DNA of 13,723 nucleotides from an uncultured Actinomyces sp. (GTDB taxonomy: Bacteria > Actinomycetota > Actinomycetes > Actinomycetales > Actinomycetaceae), in the NCBI GenBank assembly GCA_938040725.1, contig CALHZX010000092.1:1-13723 (forward strand). Direction: 5' to 3'. The notes beneath the pieces are model-generated. The model was not told where the DNA came from. It made no database searches and worked only from the letters and a program-made list of their open reading frames with translations. Shown piece after piece: positions 1-6,072 of this stretch; within the stretch, counting starts at the first letter, position 1; every line of letters starts with the position of its first letter. The position numbers and the translations under genes were made by a program.

Positions 1-450
1 GGCGATGGCGTCGACGACGCGCTTGGAGTCCTCGTCGACGACCTTGCCGAAGATCGTGTGGTTGCCGAGCAGCCACGGGGTGGGGGCCACGGTGATGAAG
101 AACTGGGAGCCGTTGGTGCCCTTGCCCATGCGCTTGCCGGCGTTGGCCATGGCGAGCAGGTAGGGGTCGTTGAAGTTCAGCTCGGGGTGGATCTCATCGT
201 TGAACTGGTAGCCAGGGCCACCGGTGCCGGTGCCGAGGGGGTCGCCGCCCTGGATCATGAAGCCGGGGATCACGCGGTGGAAGATGGTGCCGTCGTAGAG
301 GGGACGCGAGGTCTTCTGACCGGTCTTCGGGTCGACCCATTCGCGCTCGCCCTTGGCCAGGGTCACGAAGTTGTTGACCGTGTTGGGGGCGTGGTTGGGG
401 AACAGTTCGACGGTGATGTCGCCAGCGGAGGTGTGAAGAATAGCTTTCAT
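1..450 (-). CDS. Cyclophilin-type peptidyl-prolyl cis-trans isomerase, 3' end outside window
   Basis: The first 150 codons are present; the C-terminal part lies beyond the left edge. Cyclophilins catalyse cis-trans isomerisation of Xaa-Pro bonds and assist folding; no signal peptide is visible, so this copy should be cytoplasmic (PpiA/PpiB type). Family marks: FHRVIPGFMIQGGD at residues 57-70 with the catalytic Arg59 and Gln67, GKGTNGSQFFIT at 109-120 forming the substrate pocket, and a Trp126 in the TPWLLGNHTIFG stretch at 124-135, the position that allows cyclosporin binding in sensitive members. An insertion of about ten residues (EREWVDPKTGQKTSRP, 35-50) before the catalytic segment is common in actinobacterial single-domain enzymes. 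The start ATG at 450 gives the canonical MKAILHTSAGDITVELF opening. No Shine-Dalgarno sequence lies at a usable distance; the nearest purine run is about 18 bases upstream. It is divergent from the membrane protein at 602. Family assignment is near certain. Confidence 0.96.
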   Translation of the reverse strand, partial: MKAILHTSAGDITVELFPNHAPNTVNNFVTLAKGEREWVDPKTGQKTSRPLYDGTIFHRVIPGFMIQGGDPLGTGTGGPGYQFNDEIHPELNFNDPYLLAMANAGKRMGKGTNGSQFFITVAPTPWLLGNHTIFGKVVDEDSKRVVDAIA

Positions 451-574
451 GGGACCAATGGTCGCATCTTTTCCTGGGGGTTTCCTGTCCGTCACGCACC
501 TCACGCGAGCCGGTGGGCTGCAGATCACAGCCTGGTGTTGCACAATAGAAGTGAGTGGCGCGTCCGCGCCCCTG

Positions 575-597
575 TTTATTGTGGACAGAATCGGAGA
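575..597 (+). promoter_or_regulatory. Possible -10 element and ribosome binding site for the membrane protein gene
   Basis: TATTGT at 577-582 fits the TANNNT -10 consensus and GGAGA at 593-597 lies four bases ahead of the ATG at 602. No convincing -35 hexamer is seen about 17 bases upstream. The ribosome site decides the start in favour of 602 over ATG 449, which would overlap the divergent isomerase gene. Confidence 0.4.
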
Positions 598-601
598 CAT
601 C

Positions 602-1198
602 ATGGTTACTTCGCCGACTTTCGATGCAGATAAGCTGCGTGCATCGTCGCAGCAGCTTCGCGACGCCGCTGCCATTTACGCCGGCAAGGTTGCCGTGCGG
701 GCTGCCGATCTGGCTGGCCAGGGCGTTGACTGGGCCGCGCCTCGCGCCCAGGCTGCGCTGCATTCCGCGATTGAGCACGCGACCCCCGCGATCGAGAACG
801 CTGCCGCTCGTGCGCAGGCTGCCGCCGCGCAGGCCGTTCCGGCGATCGAGAATGCTCGCGAGCACCTCGTGGACGACTACCTGCCGCGCGCTTCCCTCGC
901 CGTCGACCAGGCGGGTGCCGCGCTGTCGGCTCGTGGTTCACTGTCGGAGCGTGCTCGCCGCGCGTCCGAGGCCTCGGCCGTCGCCCTCGCGACGCCCACG
1001 CCTAAGCGCCGCAAGTGCCGCGTGCTGCGCGCCTTCGGCCTGACGGCCCTGGTGGGTGCCGTCGCCGGCGCGGGCTACATCCTGTGGAAGCGTTCGCAGC
1101 CGATCGAGGATCCGTGGGCCGAGGAGTACTGGGCGGATCTGGACACGGATTCCTTCGTGCCGGACACCGAGGCTGAGAAGGCTACGTTCGAGGGCTGA
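602..1198 (+). CDS. Ala-rich membrane-anchored protein of unknown function
   Basis: A 198-residue protein that I cannot assign to a named family. Residues 1-130 are alanine-rich and predicted largely helical, with a repeated PAIENA block at 62-67 and 80-85. A basic stretch (KRRK, about 135-138) precedes one hydrophobic span (about 142-162, rich in Ala/Gly/Val), followed by an acidic tail containing DPWAEEYW (170-177). This suggests a single-pass protein with a long amphipathic helical domain on one side and a short acidic tail on the other; the basic run just before the span would by the positive-inside rule put the helical domain in the cytoplasm. Similar small Ala-rich one-span proteins are common in actinobacterial genomes without known function. 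The start is set by GGAGA four bases upstream. It is monocistronic, closed by a strong hairpin at 1216-1252. The reading frame is convincing; function is unknown. Confidence 0.85.
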   Translation: MVTSPTFDADKLRASSQQLRDAAAIYAGKVAVRAADLAGQGVDWAAPRAQAALHSAIEHATPAIENAAARAQAAAAQAVPAIENAREHLVDDYLPRASLAVDQAGAALSARGSLSERARRASEASAVALATPTPKRRKCRVLRAFGLTALVGAVAGAGYILWKRSQPIEDPWAEEYWADLDTDSFVPDTEAEKATFEG

Positions 1199-1215
1199 CT
1201 CTTCACAGCTTGTGC

Positions 1216-1252
1216 GGGTGGGGCCGCGACGCGACGCGTCGCGGCCCCACCC
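1216..1252. terminator. Strong hairpin between convergent genes
   Basis: A perfect 15-bp stem (GGGTGGGGCCGCGAC at 1216-1230 against GTCGCGGCCCCACCC at 1238-1252) with a 7-base loop starts 18 bases after the stop codon at 1198. There is no T-run on either side, as often in high-GC actinobacteria. Its place between converging genes suggests a bidirectional terminator. Confidence 0.75.
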
Positions 1253-1293
1253 GTTGCGTGCGAGCCTCGTGTTGCCAGCGCGCGTTGTCCGCT

Positions 1294-1314
1294 GCCCGAC
1301 CCGGGTCCTCGGGC
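1294..1314. terminator. Weaker hairpin downstream of the HAD gene
   Basis: GCCCGA at 1294-1299 pairs with TCGGGC at 1309-1314 across a 9-base loop, 40 bases past the HAD stop codon on the minus strand. It sits inside a larger imperfect inverted repeat (about 1253-1262 against 1340-1351). It may assist termination of the minus-strand gene. Confidence 0.35.
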
Positions 1315-1353
1315 GGAACCGGGACGAAGGAGGCGCGCCGCACGCGCAACGGC

Positions 1354-2217
1354 TCACCCGAGGAGAGCGCGCAGGACCTGTGCGACCCCGGCCTCGTTGT
1401 TGGAGGGGGCAATAAAGCGCGAGGCCTCGACGACATCCTGCGAGGCGTTGGCCATCGCGAAGGACAGGTCCCCCTCGCTCATCATCGACAGGTCGTTACC
1501 GGCGTCACCGAAGACGGCGGTCTGAGAGCGATCCACGCCGAGGAAGCGCTGCAGGTCGCGCACGGCGCTGCCCTTGTCGACGCCTCGGATCTGCAGGTCC
1601 GCCCAGTTAGCGCCGGAAATCGCGTACTGGTGCGTGTCGGCGAAGTTGGCCAGGGTGGCCTCCGCGAGCGCCTCAACCGGGCCGAGGACAAAGACCGCTA
1701 GCTTGACGATCGCATCGTCGATCTCGCCGGCCTCAATCCCGTCGATGATCGCGATCTGGTCATCCACGCGCTTGGTGCGGTGATAGTAGGGCATGACGCC
1801 GTCGACGAAACGGTCGTCGATGCGCTCGACGTAGGCAAATTGCTTGCCACACATGACCAGGCCTCCATCGATCCCGTCCGGACCCGAGGTGGCCTCGCGG
1901 ACGAGACGGATGACCTCGCGCACCGTGGGGGTGTCCACCGGGTGGGAGGAGACCTCGACGCCGTCGCGCATGACGATTCCACCGTTTTCCCCGATGACGG
2001 TCATGCCGGGGCACCCGGGGAACATCTCGATGAGGGTCCACACCTGGCGGCCGGACGCGGGCGCGAAGGTGACGCCGCGCGCGTCCATCTGGTCAAGCAG
2101 CTCGTCCATGCCGGGCGGGAAGTTCTTGTCATCGTCCAGGAGGGTGCCGTCCATATCGACGGCGGCCAGGCGCAGGTCGGCGCCCGCGTAGCGAGACGGG
2201 TCGGTGGGGGTGATCAT
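1354..2217 (-). CDS. Cof-type HAD-IIB sugar/nucleotide phosphatase
   Basis: A 287-residue haloacid dehalogenase superfamily phosphatase. Motif I is DMDGT at 21-25 (nucleophile Asp21, acid/base Asp23), motif II is the Ser55 in PASGR, motif III is Lys215 in GVDKGSAV, and motif IV is GDAGND at 237-242 (Mg2+ ligands). The large cap between motifs II and III (about 85-205) and the GxxKG signature identify the Cof/YbiV-like IIB subgroup, whose members dephosphorylate sugar phosphates, FMN, pyridoxal phosphate or nucleotides; the substrate cannot be read from sequence. Cytoplasmic. The length is typical (260-290). ATG 2217 is chosen because the homology starts about 15 residues in; a much longer open frame continues upstream but runs antisense through the permease gene. 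A CACAAT hexamer ends 6 bases before the ATG, and GGAG lies unusually close, so the transcript may be leaderless. It is separated from the upstream ABC genes by a hairpin. Confidence 0.93.
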   Translation of the reverse strand: MITPTDPSRYAGADLRLAAVDMDGTLLDDDKNFPPGMDELLDQMDARGVTFAPASGRQVWTLIEMFPGCPGMTVIGENGGIVMRDGVEVSSHPVDTPTVREVIRLVREATSGPDGIDGGLVMCGKQFAYVERIDDRFVDGVMPYYHRTKRVDDQIAIIDGIEAGEIDDAIVKLAVFVLGPVEALAEATLANFADTHQYAISGANWADLQIRGVDKGSAVRDLQRFLGVDRSQTAVFGDAGNDLSMMSEGDLSFAMANASQDVVEASRFIAPSNNEAGVAQVLRALLG

Positions 2218-2253
2218 GGCTCCATTGTGCCCGATCAGTGGACCACACGCCCA

Positions 2254-2290
2254 GCCCCGGCCTCGTCGATAGGGGGGACGAGGCCGGGGC
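2254..2290 (-). terminator. Hairpin terminator after the ABC exporter operon
   Basis: A perfect 14-bp stem, GCCCCGGCCTCGTC at 2254-2267 with GACGAGGCCGGGGC at 2277-2290, and a 9-base loop. It begins 37 bases after the permease stop codon on the minus strand and ends just ahead of the HAD promoter, so it should insulate the two units. Confidence 0.72.
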
Positions 2291-2327
2291 CGAGCAACGC
2301 TAGCGGGAGCGGTCGGGCGAGCCGACG

Positions 2328-3695
2328 CTACTCTCGCCCCTCGCGCACGCTCGCGAGGATTCGGCGGCGCAGCGGGACGGTTGCCTCGGAGGCAACGACG
2401 ATGAGAATGACGCCCACAATCGCCGAGGCGAGCGCAATGAGGAAGCCCTTTCCCGCACCCGCCGCAAGCATCGGCGACATGAACACCATGCCGAGCAGCA
2501 TCGAGCCGACGATCATGACGAACGCGGGGATCACGACCTCGAGGCGACGGCTGCGGTCCATGAAGCCGCGCGGCGACCCCATGTAGGACAGGGCACGCAC
2601 CTGGTCGGCGGAGTCGAGGACGCGGATCGACTGGTTGACCGCAGTCGACACGGCGCCCAGTGCGAGGGTGATCGCGAAGGTCAGCAGCATGCCCCGGTTG
2701 ATGTCGCCGATGAGGATGCGCCCGACCTCGTCCGTAGAATCCCCGCTCATCGAGATCGTGGAGGCGGCCGGATACATGACGCCCACGAGGAACCCGACGA
2801 GGGCCACCGCCCCGAAGGAGCGCCACACGGCGCGCGGATCGTCGGCCATGCGGCGCCCGGCCACCATCATCTGGGGGCTGCGCGAAGCCCGGGCCATGAT
2901 GCGCCCCATGAGGCTGATCGACCAGACGCCCACCAGGTTGACGATGAGGAAGATCGCGCCTATAAACCCCATGAAGACGGCCATGCCGATCGCGGTTCCC
3001 AGGTTCATCGCGAGCGTGCCGACGCTCAGCCACACCACGAGGAGGACCAGCCCGAGGACGGGACCGACCGCGCTCACGCGGCCCGCATGCGTGCGGCGTG
3101 CGACGCCTAGGGGCGTGATTGCGACCTTGCGCATGGCCAGCCACGAGGACAGGGCGGCCAGGAGGATCATGGCGAGCCCCTCGACGAGGAGGGCGACGAC
3201 CCCCACCCACATCTCGCTGGCCCCCATCGGGCGCCCCTGGAAGGACAGGGAACCCCACGCGGGCAGCGTCACGGCGTACAGGATCGAGCCAACGACGACG
3301 CCGACGGCCGCGAACACACAGGTTTCGAGGATGCAGGCGAGCTTCGTCTTTCCCGGCGCGAGGCCGACGAGGCGCAGGACCGCGAGGTCACGCTCACGCC
3401 TGCTCATGCCCAGGCGCGCAGCCGCGGCCCCCATCGAGATGATGGGGACGATCAGCAGAGTCGCCGCGAAGTACGCAAGCATCACATAGAAGGGCGCCAT
3501 CCCGTCGAGGGTCGACGGGTCATCGCCCGTTGCGGACGTGGCAGCCACGGCTGCACGTGCCCCGAAGGCCATGACGCCTCCCGTCACCGCGAGCAGGAAC
3601 GCGTGCGGCAGAGCGAAGGCAGCGACCGTGAGGACACTCGTCGCCCGGTCGCGCGACCGTAGGAGCGCCCCGGCGGCGGTGCGCACGGCGCTCAT
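2328..3695 (-). CDS. FtsX-type ABC exporter permease
   Basis: A 455-residue integral membrane protein with about ten predicted spans (roughly 21-47, 68-92, 125-147, 163-188, 208-230, 236-260, 295-312, 333-354, 388-409, 414-436). The segment RLGMSRRERDLAVLRLVGL (94-112) is the classic coupling region of FtsX/MacB permeases; a second version (DQVRALSYMGSPRGF, 364-378) shows that two FtsX units are fused, joined by four central spans. Such permeases pair with LolD/MacB-like ATPases and act in mechanotransmission, lipoprotein or peptide export and antimicrobial resistance rather than uptake. No large extracellular domain like that of MacB is present: the loops at 48-67 and 313-332 are short. The start overlaps the ATPase stop as ATGA, meaning translational coupling, and an AGGGGG run lies just upstream of this ATG. 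The transported substrate is unknown, and no regulator or sensor kinase is adjacent. Confidence 0.9.
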   Translation of the reverse strand: MSAVRTAAGALLRSRDRATSVLTVAAFALPHAFLLAVTGGVMAFGARAAVAATSATGDDPSTLDGMAPFYVMLAYFAATLLIVPIISMGAAAARLGMSRRERDLAVLRLVGLAPGKTKLACILETCVFAAVGVVVGSILYAVTLPAWGSLSFQGRPMGASEMWVGVVALLVEGLAMILLAALSSWLAMRKVAITPLGVARRTHAGRVSAVGPVLGLVLLVVWLSVGTLAMNLGTAIGMAVFMGFIGAIFLIVNLVGVWSISLMGRIMARASRSPQMMVAGRRMADDPRAVWRSFGAVALVGFLVGVMYPAASTISMSGDSTDEVGRILIGDINRGMLLTFAITLALGAVSTAVNQSIRVLDSADQVRALSYMGSPRGFMDRSRRLEVVIPAFVMIVGSMLLGMVFMSPMLAAGAGKGFLIALASAIVGVILIVVASEATVPLRRRILASVREGRE

Positions 3696-4417
3696 CGGGC
3701 CACCCCCTGGATGGGGGCGCCACTGCCTCGGGCCTCGAGGGAGATGCGGCCGTCGCGCACGTGGATCGTGTGCGGCAGGCGCGCGGCAACGGCAGGGTCG
3801 TGGGTGACGAGGACCAGGGAGGCGCCCGTGGTAGCGCAGGCGCTGGTCAGGAGGGACATGACCTCGCCGCCGGTGGCCTGGTCGAGGGCACCCGTGGGCT
3901 CGTCCGCGAAAATCACCGAGGGATCGGTGGCGAGCGCGCGACCGATCGCGACGCGCTGGGCCTGGCCGCCCGAGAGCTGGCCGGGGCGGTAGGGGCCGGC
4001 ACCGTCGAGGCCGAGGTTGGCGAGAATCTCGCGGGCGCGGCTCAGGGCCTGCGACTTGGGCGTGCCCGCGAGCATGAGGGGCATCGCGATGTTCTCCTGC
4101 GTGGGCAGCTCAGGCAGGAGCTGGCCGTCCTGGAACACGAAGCCGAAGCGGCGCAGGCGCAGGTCGGAGAGCACCCGCTCCGACATGGTCGTCATCTCTT
4201 CGCCGTCCAGGGTGATGGACCCTGAGCTGGGGCGCAGCACGCCCGCCAGGCAGTGCAGGAGCGTGGTCTTACCGGAGCCCGAGGGACCCATGATCGCCAC
4301 CTGCGTGCCCTGCGGGAGGGTCAGGTCGACGCCTGCCAGGGCGTGGACGGGCGTGTTCCCACGCATGTATGTCTTCGTTAGTGCTCGGGTCACCAGACCC
4401 GCCGTGTCGTATGTCAT
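3692..4417 (-). CDS. ABC exporter ATP-binding protein (LolD/MacB type)
   Basis: A 241-residue nucleotide-binding subunit that powers the FtsX-type permease encoded immediately downstream. Walker A is GPSGSGKTT at 44-52, the Q-loop Gln is at 96, the signature LSGGQ at 148-152, Walker B VIFADE at 168-173 followed by PTGALD, and the switch His at 206. The PTGALD form and the short C-terminus without a regulatory domain are typical of the LolD/MacB/FtsE branch. It sits on the cytoplasmic face of the membrane. The stop and the permease start share ATGA, so the two subunits are probably made in fixed ratio. ATG 4417 has no Shine-Dalgarno sequence but follows TATCGT by exactly six bases, as in leaderless actinobacterial transcripts. 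Divergent from the SAHH-like gene across 104 bases. Confidence 0.94.
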   Translation of the reverse strand: MTYDTAGLVTRALTKTYMRGNTPVHALAGVDLTLPQGTQVAIMGPSGSGKTTLLHCLAGVLRPSSGSITLDGEEMTTMSERVLSDLRLRRFGFVFQDGQLLPELPTQENIAMPLMLAGTPKSQALSRAREILANLGLDGAGPYRPGQLSGGQAQRVAIGRALATDPSVIFADEPTGALDQATGGEVMSLLTSACATTGASLVLVTHDPAVAARLPHTIHVRDGRISLEARGSGAPIQGVAR

Positions 4418-4429
4418 GTGTGAACGATA
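4418..4429 (-). promoter_or_regulatory. Leaderless -10 element of the ABC exporter operon
   Basis: On the minus strand TATCGT (4429-4424) is followed by exactly six bases (TCACAC) and then ATG. With a start site seven bases after the hexamer, transcription would begin at the A of the start codon. No clear -35 is seen. Confidence 0.5.
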
Positions 4430-4434
4430 GGCCC

Positions 4435-4464
4435 GCAGCCCCGCGCGTTTCTATGAGGGGCTGC
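4435..4464. repeat. Inverted repeat in the divergent promoter region
   Basis: GCAGCCCC at 4435-4442 and GGGGCTGC at 4457-4464 are perfect inverted arms with a 14-base spacer, putting arm centres 22 bases (about two helical turns) apart. It lies in the -20 to -50 zone of the ABC operon promoter and could be an operator; no regulator gene is nearby. Confidence 0.4.
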
Positions 4465-4487
4465 CCTGGTCGCCCCCTGAGAGTCCC

Positions 4488-4521
4488 CCGACATCAACGC
4501 CGCAGTTGCTACGTTTGACGC
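4488..4521 (+). promoter_or_regulatory. Leaderless promoter of the SAHH-like gene
   Basis: TACGTT at 4510-4515 is followed by exactly six bases and then ATG at 4522. A partial -35 match, CCGACA at 4488-4493, lies 16 bases upstream. There is no Shine-Dalgarno sequence, so translation is probably from a leaderless mRNA. Confidence 0.55.
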
Positions 4522-5988
4522 ATGAACCCCGCCCTGGATCCCCTCGCCGCCCAGCTGCTGCTACGCGCCTACGCGCGGGCCACGAACATGCTCATCGCGG
4601 GGCGTTCCTTCGCGACGGACGACCCGACGCTCGCCGCCCTGCTGCGCGCCTTCGGCGCCCACGTGCATCCCCTGTCGGACGCCAAGGGGACCCCGGCCTC
4701 GCCCCCGGTGGTCTTCGCACTCAAGGAAGACGCGACCCCGAGTCCTGGAGCGATCACGGTCCTGGCACCGCACGGCGTGTTCCGCACCGTCGTCGCCCCC
4801 GACGGGCGCACCATCACGGGCCCCGACGACGAGGGGCGCATCGAGTGGGCGCGCGCCCACATGCCCGTCACCGAGGCGGCGGCACGCGCACTGGCTCCCC
4901 AGGTGGCGGGCCGAAGCGTGGGGATCTCCCTCGTCCTGGAGCCGAAGACGGCCGCGCTCGCCCTCATGCTCTCCGAGGCCGGAGCGCGCGTGAGCGTCTT
5001 CGGCTGGGCGTCCGAAACCCGCGAGGACGTCGCGGCCCGCCTGCGCGACGCCGGCATCCCCGTGTTCGCGGACTCGCGCGCCTCCCGCGAGCGCGAGTGG
5101 GAGCTTGCGCGCGAGTTTTTGGCCCAGCTCAGCGAATTCCTCCTCGATGATGGCTCCCACCTGATCCGCCTGGCGCACGAGACGGACCTGTGCCCGGGCG
5201 TCCTGGACGCGCTGGTCGGCGCGGCGGAGGAAACCACCTCGGGGCTGCGCCCCCTGCGTTCTTTCGCCCTGCGCATTCCGGTCCTGGCCTCGAACGATGC
5301 TCGTTCGAAGACCCTGTTCGACAACGCCTACGGGACGGGTCAGTCGTGCTGGACGACGATCCTCGACCTGATCGACCCGCGCGGCGTGGGCGCGCCCGTG
5401 GCGGGAATGAGCGTCGTCGTCATCGGCTACGGTGACGTGGGGCGCGGCTGCGCACGCTTCGGCGCGGCGCTCGGCGCCCGCGTGACCGTTGTGGAGCTGG
5501 ACCCCGTGCGCGCCCTCCAGGCGTCGATGGACGGGTTCGCCGTGGCCTCGCTGGAACAGGCCGCCCCCAGCGCCGGCATGCTGATCTCCGCAACGGGCGA
5601 GCGTTCGACGATCCCGCTGAGCGCGCTGGAGGCGGCGCCCGATGGTGCGATCGTGACTGTCGCCGGCGGCGTCGACGGGGAGGTGTCCATCGACGAGGCA
5701 GTGGCCGCCTCCTGGGTCATGGCCGAGTCGGGCGATCCCCACGTGCAGACACTGACCAGCCCCTCCGGCAAGACGCTGCACGTCCTCGAGCGCGGGGAGG
5801 GCATCAACTACACGGCGGGCGAGGGAAACCCCATCGAGATCATGGACATGAGCTTCGGCGTGCAGCTGGCGTCCCTGGGCGAGCTCCTCACCCACGAAGG
5901 CGAGCTGGCTCCCGGCCTGCACGACCTGCCGCGCGAGGCCGACAACGCGGTGGCCGCGGCGGCGCTGGCCGCCCTGTCCCTGTCGTAG
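4522..5988 (+). CDS. S-adenosylhomocysteine hydrolase-like protein with altered active site
   Basis: A 488-residue SAHH homologue. SAHH uses bound NAD to split S-adenosylhomocysteine into adenosine and homocysteine. Similarity begins at IEWARAHMPV (107-116) and runs to the end; residues 1-106 are an extension without recognised domain. Kept, by hand alignment to human AHCY: Asp210 (D131), Glu237 in EETTSG (E156), Lys263, Asp267 and Asn268 in SKTLFDN (K186, D190, N191), NAD loop GYGDVGRG (302-309) with Glu325, and Asn429 (N346). Changed: Val138 for H55, Thr272 for C195, Gly383 for H301 and Asn436 for H353; the C-terminal KPDHYRY tail is absent. NAD binding and redox chemistry therefore look possible, but adenosine recognition is not standard. 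It may act on a related thioether such as S-inosylhomocysteine, or be a non-SAHH relative. The amidohydrolase gene follows 84 bases later. Family is certain; activity is open. Confidence 0.88.
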   Translation: MNPALDPLAAQLLLRAYARATNMLIAGRSFATDDPTLAALLRAFGAHVHPLSDAKGTPASPPVVFALKEDATPSPGAITVLAPHGVFRTVVAPDGRTITGPDDEGRIEWARAHMPVTEAAARALAPQVAGRSVGISLVLEPKTAALALMLSEAGARVSVFGWASETREDVAARLRDAGIPVFADSRASREREWELAREFLAQLSEFLLDDGSHLIRLAHETDLCPGVLDALVGAAEETTSGLRPLRSFALRIPVLASNDARSKTLFDNAYGTGQSCWTTILDLIDPRGVGAPVAGMSVVVIGYGDVGRGCARFGAALGARVTVVELDPVRALQASMDGFAVASLEQAAPSAGMLISATGERSTIPLSALEAAPDGAIVTVAGGVDGEVSIDEAVAASWVMAESGDPHVQTLTSPSGKTLHVLERGEGINYTAGEGNPIEIMDMSFGVQLASLGELLTHEGELAPGLHDLPREADNAVAAAALAALSLS

Positions 5989-6006
5989 TCGCAGCTCACG
6001 TCCACC

Positions 6007-6027
6007 GGCGGGCGGGTGCGCCCGCCC
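6007..6027 (+). terminator. Hairpin after the SAHH-like gene
   Basis: GGCGGGCG at 6007-6014 pairs with CGCCCGCC at 6019-6026 over a 4-base loop, 18 bases past the stop codon. Without a T-run and so close to the next gene it may be a partial terminator or attenuator rather than a full stop. Confidence 0.45.
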
Positions 6028-6033
6028 CACTTC

Positions 6034-6066
6034 TACACTGTTAGTCAGCGTCCCCCCACTGAAAGG
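6034..6066 (+). promoter_or_regulatory. Possible -10 and ribosome binding site of the amidohydrolase gene
   Basis: TACACT at 6034-6039 fits TANNNT and GAAAGG at 6061-6066 lies six bases before ATG 6073. No good -35 is visible. The ribosome site supports ATG 6073 rather than ATG 6016, which falls within the hairpin. Confidence 0.45.
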
Positions 6067-6072
6067 TCCCCC

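Noticed and set aside
2218..3258. Upstream extension of the HAD frame by about 347 codons on the minus strand
   Set aside because: It runs out of frame through the FtsX permease gene, is Arg/Pro/His-rich and unlike any protein, and HAD homology begins right after the ATG at 2217.
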